DNA of 64,000 bases, from the IMG/VR virus record IMGVR_UViG_3300032893_000025, positions 1-64,000 of that record; one strand, given 5' to 3'. The translations under genes were made by a program, and so were the position numbers. This document shows positions 22,701 to 33,036 of this stretch, in pieces; the first letter of the stretch is position 1, and every line of letters starts with the position of its first letter. The notes under the pieces are model-generated. The model worked only from the letters and a program-made list of their open reading frames with translations, was not told the DNA's origin and ran no database searches. The DNA comes from a virus.

Positions 22701-25700
22701 CTAAAAATTCAGGAGGAACTTGGTCTTGCCCTCTTTTAACATAGAAATCATCATTCTTTAAACTAAATCTTGTAATACTAACTCTTCCTTTTGGTAAGTT
22801 TTTATCCTTAATTACATTATCTATATCCTTTGTTCCAACTCTTTCAACCTTATCAGCATTATGTTGTATATACTGTTCGATAAAGTTCTGTAACATCCAG
22901 TAAGGTAATTCAAATGAAGGAATCTTCATAAAATCTGAATCTTCGAATTTCTTATTAGAGTATAATTCAGATAAACTATCAGCAAATCCTATAGAATATA
23001 AATAAGATGGCGGTATGTGTTTAATATATTGAGTAGCTTCTTGTACACCCCCAGACAAATAAGCTGCTTCAACTAAGTCTTTGAATAACTTTCTTGTAGT
23101 GTAATTAGTTCCTTCAATAGCAGTATCATTCGTATATAAATCTATAAAAGAAGTATATGTAGCTAAATTAGCAGCGTCATCTCTTACAGCATCTATTTTA
23201 ATTGTAGATGGTCTACCATTCTTATTTATATCAGGTTGTACTTTACTTAAAAAAGGATGATCTTTATATTTAGATTGAGCTTTTACTTGTTTAACTATAG
23301 AAGCTAAAGATTTATTACTGTCGCTATCTATAAATAATCTTTCTCTTTCTAAATTAAGATCTCCTCCAAATAATCCTAAATTATTTAATGTATACAAATA
23401 AGATTTAAAATTATTCCATATATCTCTTCTAAAATCAGCTTTACTAACTATACTTCTGTCTTCTCTACCAAGTAATTGTTCAATCTTGTTAAACATGTAA
23501 GTTATACCTTGTTCATTATAAGGTAGAAGTTGTTTCCACAGTTTATTATTTTGAAGTAACCCATAATATGTAGAAAAACCTTGGATTGTTGTTGGTTTAA
23601 TTAAATTTCCTAAATTATCAAATTCTCCCAATATAGATTCTATATTTTCTATATTCACACTTTGTAATCTTTTAACTGCTTCTTCTTTAGATAAAGTTTC
23701 AAATAAATTCTTACCCAATCCTTTACTATCTGTATTAATAGCTGATTGTATAGTACTTAAGGTTTGAGATGGTTTATCTAAATAAAGCATTTGATCTAAA
23801 GCAGTCAATTGTATATAATTAAAGTCTCCTGTTGGTTCTAATATAGAATTCTTTAAATTCTCTAAAGACAATCCTTTTCCTTTACTATATTTTTCATCAT
23901 ATAAATTACTATCATAATTTGTAGGTCTATATTTAGATAATATTTCTGAATATACTTCATTTTCTATATTAGGATTAAACTCTTTAATAGAAGATCTTTT
24001 AGATTTAAGTAAATTAAAGTAATCTTTTATAATAGGTTGAGCCATAAAATATCCGACTTCTTCTTCAAATCCTAATTGTGCTAGTAAGTTAGCATACCTA
24101 AAAGTTTGAGAATTTAAATTAAGTTTATCTAATACTTGTAACTTTTCATTGTCTACAGATACAGACTGAAGACCTGATATAATTTCTGATTTATAATACT
24201 TACCACTTAATGTTTTATTTCCACTTAAATCTCCATCAGATACTTTGTTACCAAATCTAACTCTAAATCTTTGTTTAATTCCTTCTGGAGTATTATAGAA
24301 TAAATACATTCCTTTATCCTGTATAGCAGAATTAAACATAGATGCATTACTTGTTATACCAGTACCAGATTTACCAGCTAATGCATTAAATCTCTTAGTC
24401 ATTTGGTACTTATCTGATAAGGCAGTGAAGTATTCATCTTTAGTCTTTTTATTCTGAATTTCTTTAGCTATTTCTTCGAACTTCCATGAACTTAAAGGAG
24501 TGTGTATTTGTTTTTGAACTTCTTGATTAATGTTTTTATGAACTGCAAGTCTTATATCTAATAGTTTGTTTTGTAGAGATTTGTTCCATACATCATCAGC
24601 CATTTCTAAGAATGATGCTTGTCTATTAAGTTGTCTACTTTTTCTTTCATCAAGTTCAAAAGCTAAATTTCTTAAAGTAGATTCTTCTAATTTTAATATA
24701 TCTTCCTTAGAACTAAAATCTATCTTTTCTAACTTTTTACCATTAAGGTAAGTATTATACATATAGGTGTATAACTTATCCACATCAAAGTCAGAACCCA
24801 TCTGAGCCAAGTAATCTCTTGTAGTAACAGCTATATCCCCAGATGTTTTAGGTAAAAATCCTACTATTTCAACATAACTTTGAGAGTTTAATCCTTGATT
24901 AGGAATACGCATACCAAAGATTTGCAATATTTCTTCAGGTAATTTAGTCATATCTATTTTCCCATCTTTCACAAACCTATTTATATCTAATAAATTTCCA
25001 TTATTATCTTTAAATTTCCAAGGTATTAGTATTTGTGCTGGTAATACCTTACCTTTTTCTACTCGAGATGGTAATAATTTACCTGTCCATTTATCTGTAT
25101 AAATAATTCCTTGAATATCTTTAGAAGCTTCTTCATCTACAACTTTAGCTTTTTGGTATCCTTCCTCTGTAGATAATACAAAAGAATTACCTTTAAACTT
25201 CATTTTTAGTACTCTATTCTTAACAATAGCGTTAAGTAAAGCTTCATATTTAATAGCTGAAGGACTATAAGGTAAGAAAGTTAAATACTTATCCAATTCT
25301 ATACCTTCCATATCAGCTATAGAATACCCTCTTAACATACCTTCTTCCTTAAGAATATCTCTTATTGCAGGTATATTTAAATTTCCAGACTCATCATAAA
25401 CTTCTTTTTTTAAACCTTCAAATCCATTCTTATAAAGTTGTTCATAATGTTCTTGATAAATCTTTTCTAAATCTCTTCCTTTGTAAGAATTATTATTATA
25501 TTCAAATCCATCTATATCATGTAAATTAGTAAATATATTCTTATCAGCCTGAGAAACCCTATTAATAGCATCTTTAAGTTCATCATAGGGAACATCTTGT
25601 TGCAATCTAAATCCTTTTCTACTAAGTATTTTAGTTGAATTATTTATCTCTTCAGGTGTTAATTCTTTTATATTATTATCAGAATCCCATAATTTAACAG

Positions 25701-28700
25701 GAGTTTTATAATTTCCTGCTTTAATACCTGATGAAAAAGCTAATCTTTGAATATTATTCTTTTCCATCATTATTCTAATCTTATCTAAATCATTACCTTT
25801 AGTAAGTTCAGGGGTTAGCGGATAAGCAGATGTTTTAATGTAAATTCTTTCTCTTATACCAAGTTGTTGATTAAACTGATTATTTACATATACAGGTTTA
25901 TGTACTTGATACACTAAATTTTCCCATTCTTTATTTCCACTTAATTCTTTATTTAGTGCTGAAGTATAGTAATAATCACCCTGGGATATTTTTTTCTTAA
26001 TAAATTTAGTTGCTGCTTTGTACAAATCTTCACTAATATTTCCAGATTTAAATTCTACATATAACCATTCGGGGAATGTAGTCCATTCTTGCGCATTTGT
26101 ACCTTCTTTTAAAGTTCCTGTAGCAAGATAGTCCTTTGCTCCATCTTTTCCTAAAAGTTCTTGTAGTTGGTCTATATTTAAAGAATTTATAGCCCTATCA
26201 TCTACCATTAATTGTCTGTAAAAACCTTTATTACTATCAGCTATTTCAGTACCAGGAGCTATATCAGCAGCTAATCTCTTACCTACATTAATAAAAGTAT
26301 CTTCTACTTGAGATAATATATTTGTTGCTTTTGATTTGTAAAATAAAGCAGGATCTCCAACAATACTCATAAAAGTATTAGCATTACCTATTAGATACTG
26401 ATAAACCATATCTGTAGCAATAGCTTTATTGTAGTTTTCTTTAGCTACTCCAAGTAATACTTTTTTATCTTGTAATACAGTAGTATCTATAAAGTTTGAT
26501 TTATCTCCGTCTATAATACCATAAGAATTCCAATCAGTTAATTTTTCATTAACTAACTTATCTACATACTCTTTTATAGTATCCTTTAAAGTTGTATTCC
26601 ATTTATCAGAGAATATATCAGAGTTTAAATTATCATTGGAATCCCAAATATCTTTTAACTCGTTTAATTTTGGAAGTAGTAAAAATTTATGCCCACCTTG
26701 TTCAAATTCTTTATTATTAAATTCTACACCAGATTTCTTCAGTTCTTCCCATTTTCTTATTCTATTTATTTCAGGTAATACTAATTGGTCATATAAAAAA
26801 TCTATACTATTATCTTTTAAATTTCCATCAGTAGTAAAATTAATAGGGGCTGCAATAGTTTTAATTGTCATTGCAGTAGTTTTATCTGATGTAGTAGGAT
26901 ACAATAGTATTATAACTCTACTATCAGTACCAGAATTATCAGGTATAGATCCTGTTAGTAATCCTAACGAAGTTAATTCATACTCATCAGGATTAAGATT
27001 ATATAATTCTCTTCCATCCCTTGTTTTAGTACCTATTTTTTTAAAGGCTTCTAACCCTATAGTTCCAGCTTCAAAATTAGAATTAAACACATAGTTTCCT
27101 TCTCCTATATTATTTAACCACCAACTTTTCTTTTCAAATGGACTATTAGAATCAAGTATTTCTTTAGCTAAACCATTTTTAAGATCTCTTACAGTGTTGA
27201 TTAAGTATTTATTTTTTCCAAAACTATAAATACTTTTACCGCCACTTCTAAAAGCATTGCTAAATACAGCGTTGTCATTATACTTAGCGTCCATTCTGGC
27301 TAAACTCTTTATAACACTTTCGTCTAAAATATTATGTTCATCTAATGATAATTTACCTTGAGTAGTTAGTGCTTTATTTAATACATTAAATACAAAGTAA
27401 TTATCTAATAATAATTTATCAAATTTAACAGTATAAGGTGCTCCAAATCTATCAGTTCTTTGTATACCTTTAGACACTAATTCATTCCAAGTTTGATTAT
27501 TAATACCAATACCAAATTCTTCTAACCATTTTCTTGCATCATCAGTATTTTTAGATTCTTTTATCTTTTCATATCTATCTTTTAATTCTTTAACTTTATT
27601 TTCATCTAATATATATTGTCCTTCATTGTTAACTTTAAATAATCCTGTTTCTTTAACATTAGTATTCCAGTTATCAAGTACTGCATTATATATAGAATTC
27701 TCATTAACCAAAATAGTCTTTGTAGAATATTTTTTGGTTTCTTTATCCTGTGACCACATTACCATATAATGTTTTATCTGGTGATTAGTCATAGATGTTA
27801 CAAAACCATTTTTTTCCTGTTCTTTAGATGATTCTAATTTAGTAATAACTTGTTCTACCCAAGGATGTGCTTTAGTATATTGTCTTAATACATCTGTAAT
27901 TTGGTTAAAATCTGGTTCTAATCCAGCAGTCCAAGTTTGAAGTTTTTCATAAACTTCATTAAAATCCATTACTTCAGCTTCTTTAAGAATACCATATACA
28001 GGATTCCCAGAAGAATCTACTTTATTAATATCTGAAAAAAATCTCTTAACTTGTTGGGTTAAACTATCTTTAAGGTTGTGTTCGTAACTATTTTTATCCC
28101 AATCAGTTTTTTCATTATCTTTAGTTTCAGATATTTCCATATCTTCACCTTCAGGTAATGGAGTAACTATTCCTTCAATCTTATTAACTTTATAAATAAC
28201 AGATCTCTCTATTACATTCCATTTATCTATAATGGGTTTAAAAAATTGATCTCTATACTTAATTTGTATAGGCTCTAATTCATTATCAGAATATTTATTA
28301 AGTTCTGATAAATCATCTTCAAATTGAGTTTTATATTTATTTAAATAATCATTTCTAAGCTTTACAATATCTTGAGTAGGATTGTTGTATAAGTCTCTAA
28401 TTATATTTCTTGTAATATGATTAGTAATAGATTCTTGTTTATAAGCTCCTAACTCACTAATTAAAAGTTTATCTGAAGACTTCTGCATTAAAGACTCATC
28501 CCCAACAGTAGTTGGTAAATCAAAAGCACTTTCATTGAGATTGGTCTTAAGTTTTAACTTATTTTTCGTCTCAATTTTAGTAGATTTTTCAGACGAAACT
28601 TTAGTTTTCTTTTCTTCTATTTCTGGTGTTACTTCCTTACCTAATATATTACTATAATCTACTCTTACTACAGACTGTACTGCATAGATTCTTTTACCAT

Positions 28701-31700
28701 TATCTAATTGTTGTCCTTTTACATTTGTCTTAGAAGTATTATATAAAAAGGTTTTGTAAGATATTGGACTGATTTTATCATCTTGTCCAATAAATGCAAT
28801 ATTTTGTGTATTGTTAAAAGCATTTAAATTAGTATTAATTCTAAACTTATGTAAATTTAAAGCAAGTTGTCTTAATACCATTTCTTTATGTTCCTGATTT
28901 TCTTTATTAAGGAAGTAAACTTTTTGTTCATCTTTTTCATTTAATAAAGCAAACTCAATAGAACCTTTAACTGTTGTATAATAACTTCCTTTAGGAATAT
29001 TATTTATAATATCTTTTAAATTACTTTTCCCAGTATTATACCCATGAATAAATAATTTAATATAGTTATCTAATCCTCTTATATCAGATATGTCGTAACC
29101 TGTTATTTCAAGAACTTGTTTAACTACTTCAGGATTTTCTCCAGATAAATAAGCATCTATAGCTTTTATTATAGATAGTTTAATTTGATTACTATATTCA
29201 CTATTACCTATAGTATCTTTAAACACAGGATAAGCTAGCCTTTCTCCATTTTGCAATGGTAAAACTACATAGGTAGCACCACTAACCAATCCTTTAGAGT
29301 TACTTAAATCTTCTCTATAATTCTTTAAATCTCCTGTACTAGTAGCTATATCAATAACAATATTATCATTACCTAACGATTCAGTTAAATTAACTGTTTG
29401 CCCTTTAGTAAGAGTAAATAATTTACCGGAAGTTTTATCTGTTATATTTGTTTTAAAAGATCCATTTTTAACTATATAATCTCTTATAAGTTTTAAATTT
29501 TCTTTATCTTGGTCTAAATCTCCATAAACATTGGAATCATTAATCCATTGTTCTGTATGTAAAAAAACATTTGTAGGATTGTTTTTATAGTATACTCTTA
29601 TAGGAACAAGACTATTATATTTTTCAGGAGATAATTTACCTTTTACAGAACCCCAGGTAACAGTTTTATTACTTGTTATGTCTTCTGTATATACTTCTAT
29701 CTCAGGGTTATCTTCCAATCTTAACTCTACTTCATCCCCAATATTAAAATTATCTGGGTCTAATATAACCTGATCTGCATTAGTATGCAATTCATTATTT
29801 ACATTAGTTTTATATAGTGTTCCTAACATTACTCCTCTTTCATAATCTCTGGATAAATAAGCTAGAGCATTATACCCATCAGTTATTTTCTTTCCTTCAT
29901 ACACAGGAGTACCATCAAAATCTTTAGTTGTAGCATAATTAGAATTAGAAACTTCTCTAACTATATCATCACTACTTGTATTTATTTGTTTAACTTTAGA
30001 TTCATCAATATATTCTGGGTCAATAACTACTTTACTATTTTCTTCAGTATCTACTTCATCTATTTCATTTTTAGTAACTGTTACAGGAGCAACTCCACTA
30101 GATATTATATTAGCAGTATGAATAGATCTATCTAAAGAAGATGAATAAACTTTAGGAGTTATCCCTAATTTATTATGTAAATCATTGGCTTCTTTTATAC
30201 CTCTTTTATCTAGTTGTGCGTTATCACTTCTAAAGTTTCCTTTTTTATTATCTTCTGTTTCTCCATGTCTTACTACATGAATAGTTTTACCAGTATTCGT
30301 AGTTATATCAAATGTACTACCTGTATTACTATCCATTTCTGAATATTCTTTTCTAAAATTTTTATCAGATAAAAAATCTACATTTTCATTATTATTCCAA
30401 TATCCTTTATCTTTTAACAATTTAATTAAGTTAAATATAGTATTATGAGTGGTAATAGTACTATTATTTTCTCCTTTATCTATAATATCTTTTACAACTG
30501 AAGTAACTCTATTATATGCATTGGAAAAACTTTCTCCTCCGCCTATCATAGATTTATCAGGATTATTAATTATATTATCTTTTACAATATTATCTTTTTC
30601 TTTTGTTTGTTTGGTTCCCGTTTCTGAACCTAAATCTATAGTGTCTAATCTATTATCTACTTCAACATTATTATTTGGAGTAATTTTATTTATTTTAGGT
30701 TCTCTAGTTATAGGAATAGAAGTTTCTTTGGATTCTTCTTCTTGAGCCATTCTATCAAATTCTGCTGAATTCTCAGGAGAAATACCTTTTTCTGCTTCTT
30801 CTTGTTCTAATATAGCATCAAAATCATCCTTTTGTCTTTTCTTGTTTTTAATATTTTCAACTTTAGCAACCTTTTCCTGGCTCTTAATAGTTTCTTCAGT
30901 TTTATTTTGTGTTTCAGATGCTCTCTTATTATAATTATCTGTAGTTTCTGTAACTCTTTTTTCAATTCTATTTAATCCTTCTTGAGTTATAGATTCTTTA
31001 TAGGCATTTGCTAATTGAGTTCTCTTATTATTTAGTTGTATATAGTCTGTAACTAATTTAGTAGCATTTTCTCCTGTAGACTCTAAATTAATTGCATGAT
31101 CTTTTACAACCTTATCTAAATTATCTAGGTTTTCTTTAGTTTTATTTAGTAAATAAGTTTGAGTAGCACTAAATATTTCAGGAGATTTAGCAATCTGTAA
31201 ATTTAATTCTCCAATTCTTTTATTTACATTATCTATGTTTCCAGCCATATCCCATAATACAGTTCTTGCATCATTAGAAATAGTAGGAAATCTTAAATCT
31301 AAATTTTCTTTAAGTTTTGTTAAGTTTTTAGCTTCGGTTATTAACTTATCTATATATTCTCCAGTACTTTTTTTATCACTAGTAGTAGGATCAATACCAA
31401 AAGTTTTTTCAAATTCTTCTTTGGGCAATTGTTTTAAATCATTTAATTCATCTTCAATTAAATCTCCTTTACCGGTTTCAATTCTACTAAGTACATAGTT
31501 TTTAAATAAATCATGTTGCAGATTTTTATATTGGTAAATATCCCCAGACTTTATAGCTTCATCCATATCTCTTCCAATAGATTCGGATCTTATCGCTTCA
31601 TCTATTAAAGGTTCATTCTTTTTAAATATATCTGAAACTTTATATTTATTAAGATAATCTACTGCATTTTTAGTAGCTTCATCTTTTTCTCTATTCTCTT

Positions 31701-33036
31701 TTAATTCCTCTTTTATTTCTCCAGTAGCAACTCCTGATAATATACCAGTTAACCCCCCAAGAATCATTGATTCTACACCACTTTTAGTACCAAAAGACTG
31801 ATTAAACCCATAACCTATAGAGTTTAATTTATCTGCAAATGTATTTCTAGCGGGGTCATCATACTTTCTAGTCCAATAATCTGTAGATGCGTTTTGTGCA
31901 ATAGTTTGCATATTTTCTTCATTAGACTCCGTAATAAGTCCTTTAAAGTATGGAGACAGTTTATTAAATTTTGATGTAGGTTCAGGAATAAAAGTTCCTT
32001 CAGCATCTCTAGTAATGCCATTTAATAATGCTTTGCTTTCATTTTTAGCCCCAGACAATATTCTACCAAATTGTATATAATCAGATGCACCTAATATTGC
32101 TAAGTTAGTTAAATAATCAATATTACCAGCAGCAGAAGAATATTTATCAATTTCGTTTAACTCCTCTGCATTAGGATCTCTTTTATTCTTTTCTTTAAAA
32201 TGATTTATTATTTCTTCTGTGGTTTGTTGTTTAGTTTGTAATCCTTCAAAAGATGCCTCATTACCAGCAGCTATTAAAGTTGATCCTAAAGTTTGTATAC
32301 CATTTGTTAATTTAATTCCTTTGCCTACTTGATTTAAAGCTCGTGTAAAAGCTTCATCCTCTCCAACCCCCTGTTCAACTAAACTACCTGCTAATTTATT
32401 TACTGCTGCCAATTCTTCTTCATATTTGCCAGCCATTGCTAATTTGCCTAAAGCACTTAATCCTCTACCCATTACAGCACCAGATCCAATAGCTCCTACT
32501 GTAAATCCTGCATTCTTTAATAATTTATCTGCTAAAAAATTAACTGTAAACCAGTTATTAGGACTAAAAGCATCTGCATTCTTTTCTTTATCTGTATAAT
32601 AATTAGGAAACCATTTTTCCATATTCTTACTAAACTGGTCATAAGCATTACTTATAGGATTATCGTATACTTCTGACAAAGCCTGTGCTTCAGTTTTATT
32701 TGGATTAAAGGAATTTACTATCCCAGAAAGTATCCCATAAGGTAAACTTGTAACTGTTGTAGCAAAAGTTGTGGCAGCCAACCCGGCACCTTTAATAACA
32801 CCATTAGCAAATTGTTCCATTGCTGGTTGTCTTGTTCCTCTAATATCTTCTATATTGGGGAGATCATATACAGTAGTATTTAAATCAAATTTAGTATTTA
32901 ATGTATCTCCAATATACTCTCCTTGAGAATCTTTGTTATTATAATTACTTATAATACTTTTATAATATTCTGTTGGGAAAATTGAAGGTTCTTCCTTACT
33001 TCCGTAAAGAGAATCGTAGTCTATATTATTAGGCAT
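19708..33036 (-). CDS. Giant virion RNA polymerase polyprotein (polyvalent protein)
   Basis: 4442 residues. Residues 75-440 have Gly/Ala-rich membrane-active-looking segments; 440-820 are coiled coil and disordered linker. Residues 830-985 look like a circularly permuted histidine phosphatase (GGGES 832-836, TTHN with His864, RHGE 923-926, then SSSLDRSIHTA). The RNA polymerase core includes GSDFDVDKL, with Asp2749, 2751 and 2753 as the DxDxD Mg-binding loop known from crAss-like vRNAPs, QDE-1 and YonO. LHEVLHG (His3623, Glu3624, His3627) is a zinc metallopeptidase motif. The C-terminal domain has LTVPGGTNY (about 3930) and EIQSD (4010-4014), seen in phage polyvalent proteins. It should be packaged, ejected and transcribe early genes. 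Start overlaps the previous stop (TAATG). Confidence 0.85.
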   Translation of the reverse strand: MPNNIDYDSLYGSKEEPSIFPTEYYKSIISNYNNKDSQGEYIGDTLNTKFDLNTTVYDLPNIEDIRGTRQPAMEQFANGVIKGAGLAATTFATTVTSLPYGILSGIVNSFNPNKTEAQALSEVYDNPISNAYDQFSKNMEKWFPNYYTDKEKNADAFSPNNWFTVNFLADKLLKNAGFTVGAIGSGAVMGRGLSALGKLAMAGKYEEELAAVNKLAGSLVEQGVGEDEAFTRALNQVGKGIKLTNGIQTLGSTLIAAGNEASFEGLQTKQQTTEEIINHFKEKNKRDPNAEELNEIDKYSSAAGNIDYLTNLAILGASDYIQFGRILSGAKNESKALLNGITRDAEGTFIPEPTSKFNKLSPYFKGLITESNEENMQTIAQNASTDYWTRKYDDPARNTFADKLNSIGYGFNQSFGTKSGVESMILGGLTGILSGVATGEIKEELKENREKDEATKNAVDYLNKYKVSDIFKKNEPLIDEAIRSESIGRDMDEAIKSGDIYQYKNLQHDLFKNYVLSRIETGKGDLIEDELNDLKQLPKEEFEKTFGIDPTTSDKKSTGEYIDKLITEAKNLTKLKENLDLRFPTISNDARTVLWDMAGNIDNVNKRIGELNLQIAKSPEIFSATQTYLLNKTKENLDNLDKVVKDHAINLESTGENATKLVTDYIQLNNKRTQLANAYKESITQEGLNRIEKRVTETTDNYNKRASETQNKTEETIKSQEKVAKVENIKNKKRQKDDFDAILEQEEAEKGISPENSAEFDRMAQEEESKETSIPITREPKINKITPNNNVEVDNRLDTIDLGSETGTKQTKEKDNIVKDNIINNPDKSMIGGGESFSNAYNRVTSVVKDIIDKGENNSTITTHNTIFNLIKLLKDKGYWNNNENVDFLSDKNFRKEYSEMDSNTGSTFDITTNTGKTIHVVRHGETEDNKKGNFRSDNAQLDKRGIKEANDLHNKLGITPKVYSSSLDRSIHTANIISSGVAPVTVTKNEIDEVDTEENSKVVIDPEYIDESKVKQINTSSDDIVREVSNSNYATTKDFDGTPVYEGKKITDGYNALAYLSRDYERGVMLGTLYKTNVNNELHTNADQVILDPDNFNIGDEVELRLEDNPEIEVYTEDITSNKTVTWGSVKGKLSPEKYNSLVPIRVYYKNNPTNVFLHTEQWINDSNVYGDLDQDKENLKLIRDYIVKNGSFKTNITDKTSGKLFTLTKGQTVNLTESLGNDNIVIDIATSTGDLKNYREDLSNSKGLVSGATYVVLPLQNGERLAYPVFKDTIGNSEYSNQIKLSIIKAIDAYLSGENPEVVKQVLEITGYDISDIRGLDNYIKLFIHGYNTGKSNLKDIINNIPKGSYYTTVKGSIEFALLNEKDEQKVYFLNKENQEHKEMVLRQLALNLHKFRINTNLNAFNNTQNIAFIGQDDKISPISYKTFLYNTSKTNVKGQQLDNGKRIYAVQSVVRVDYSNILGKEVTPEIEEKKTKVSSEKSTKIETKNKLKLKTNLNESAFDLPTTVGDESLMQKSSDKLLISELGAYKQESITNHITRNIIRDLYNNPTQDIVKLRNDYLNKYKTQFEDDLSELNKYSDNELEPIQIKYRDQFFKPIIDKWNVIERSVIYKVNKIEGIVTPLPEGEDMEISETKDNEKTDWDKNSYEHNLKDSLTQQVKRFFSDINKVDSSGNPVYGILKEAEVMDFNEVYEKLQTWTAGLEPDFNQITDVLRQYTKAHPWVEQVITKLESSKEQEKNGFVTSMTNHQIKHYMVMWSQDKETKKYSTKTILVNENSIYNAVLDNWNTNVKETGLFKVNNEGQYILDENKVKELKDRYEKIKESKNTDDARKWLEEFGIGINNQTWNELVSKGIQRTDRFGAPYTVKFDKLLLDNYFVFNVLNKALTTQGKLSLDEHNILDESVIKSLARMDAKYNDNAVFSNAFRSGGKSIYSFGKNKYLINTVRDLKNGLAKEILDSNSPFEKKSWWLNNIGEGNYVFNSNFEAGTIGLEAFKKIGTKTRDGRELYNLNPDEYELTSLGLLTGSIPDNSGTDSRVIILLYPTTSDKTTAMTIKTIAAPINFTTDGNLKDNSIDFLYDQLVLPEINRIRKWEELKKSGVEFNNKEFEQGGHKFLLLPKLNELKDIWDSNDNLNSDIFSDKWNTTLKDTIKEYVDKLVNEKLTDWNSYGIIDGDKSNFIDTTVLQDKKVLLGVAKENYNKAIATDMVYQYLIGNANTFMSIVGDPALFYKSKATNILSQVEDTFINVGKRLAADIAPGTEIADSNKGFYRQLMVDDRAINSLNIDQLQELLGKDGAKDYLATGTLKEGTNAQEWTTFPEWLYVEFKSGNISEDLYKAATKFIKKKISQGDYYYTSALNKELSGNKEWENLVYQVHKPVYVNNQFNQQLGIRERIYIKTSAYPLTPELTKGNDLDKIRIMMEKNNIQRLAFSSGIKAGNYKTPVKLWDSDNNIKELTPEEINNSTKILSRKGFRLQQDVPYDELKDAINRVSQADKNIFTNLHDIDGFEYNNNSYKGRDLEKIYQEHYEQLYKNGFEGLKKEVYDESGNLNIPAIRDILKEEGMLRGYSIADMEGIELDKYLTFLPYSPSAIKYEALLNAIVKNRVLKMKFKGNSFVLSTEEGYQKAKVVDEEASKDIQGIIYTDKWTGKLLPSRVEKGKVLPAQILIPWKFKDNNGNLLDINRFVKDGKIDMTKLPEEILQIFGMRIPNQGLNSQSYVEIVGFLPKTSGDIAVTTRDYLAQMGSDFDVDKLYTYMYNTYLNGKKLEKIDFSSKEDILKLEESTLRNLAFELDERKSRQLNRQASFLEMADDVWNKSLQNKLLDIRLAVHKNINQEVQKQIHTPLSSWKFEEIAKEIQNKKTKDEYFTALSDKYQMTKRFNALAGKSGTGITSNASMFNSAIQDKGMYLFYNTPEGIKQRFRVRFGNKVSDGDLSGNKTLSGKYYKSEIISGLQSVSVDNEKLQVLDKLNLNSQTFRYANLLAQLGFEEEVGYFMAQPIIKDYFNLLKSKRSSIKEFNPNIENEVYSEILSKYRPTNYDSNLYDEKYSKGKGLSLENLKNSILEPTGDFNYIQLTALDQMLYLDKPSQTLSTIQSAINTDSKGLGKNLFETLSKEEAVKRLQSVNIENIESILGEFDNLGNLIKPTTIQGFSTYYGLLQNNKLWKQLLPYNEQGITYMFNKIEQLLGREDRSIVSKADFRRDIWNNFKSYLYTLNNLGLFGGDLNLERERLFIDSDSNKSLASIVKQVKAQSKYKDHPFLSKVQPDINKNGRPSTIKIDAVRDDAANLATYTSFIDLYTNDTAIEGTNYTTRKLFKDLVEAAYLSGGVQEATQYIKHIPPSYLYSIGFADSLSELYSNKKFEDSDFMKIPSFELPYWMLQNFIEQYIQHNADKVERVGTKDIDNVIKDKNLPKGRVSITRFSLKNDDFYVKRGQDQVPPEFLAINDPMKPKGSSKNVLFRYYGRNDSLGYPMYFRVDNLGFNGIDEFNANTDEVATSSFITNTNKAEVSKSTSRFPIDNNYYSETTINPESTKVKKPGDILEIVDKGNVKRVLENIVINSDDQYYQLLASELLNNYGDRNLRLSTELEKVRGRYANGTVKINLDNEKHTSVNELSKTVLHEVLHGFTIPAIQAWSKGEKLDPKVKDAIDSLNQSFNRHKSSITKEVMDKFIAKRTEKYESMTDEELSKYYGATNLEEFVTMLMTDGEFQKILNEIPANSEGKPWFEVFLDKLKQFFNALGLNVNKNSMLASAIDDVLTIIEHDTTQAFTQEGQTIETLYPGINEAAISYTLKLIKGLQNIQRNKFEFSKLQGWLNDLQKQGVPKEQVDMFKESAKDGMTKEEIISSILANYSYTVEVNTAKKKFDSLTGNIEESHFKDKEGKIIKTEYIVEEDDGAYISFNTRKEAETYLESKRYKNQQSTSYYSNLTVPGGTNYTENEISTPLITPNIKGHAQFSTDKGIGWFRSDTKVNNATITTDEEPDLSTGEPRTKRNTIGGNITKDRRILEIQSDLFQKGRDYKSLTGKERWNFVSDNSPENQFLQLLNKDNNWVTFFIKSIIQDSAKKGYEKVLFPKGETAAKVEGHETLANEILNINRAIEHTQTFLGKEDSIPGLEEEINNLRKEITTLKKTFSSNLTTQEPTVDRKTANKYGFEDYSYVRVESTYSRKEIYNKSYFGYDSYQEHRDALGENYEGYYIHGYNTERNKPQIKILPITREEAIAIFNNSSNSDRYLVEDRQKVIALEHKISVRNQKIGEIKEAPSEIKRLEDKKAEFKSQGIEKLKPIEAFYEIKVGNILEKQFGKDNVKIINDEYGNQWREIDLSKITDREVYLLPNTISKEDTLNRFGELNSDGRQKVLMVDDRFSNGDRYKAMLKRAQTINKEQVLYKATIGTTVGEDIGLNNKKEYYYIKLDQRELNLKDKISLISNEEILDRMKKCR

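Noticed and set aside
26636-27094. Long + strand open frames across the giant polymerase gene (also at 30449, 36854 and others)
   Set aside because: They lie antisense to long, motif-bearing - strand genes, have Ser/Phe/Leu-rich composition typical of antisense of AT-rich coding DNA, and show no motif.
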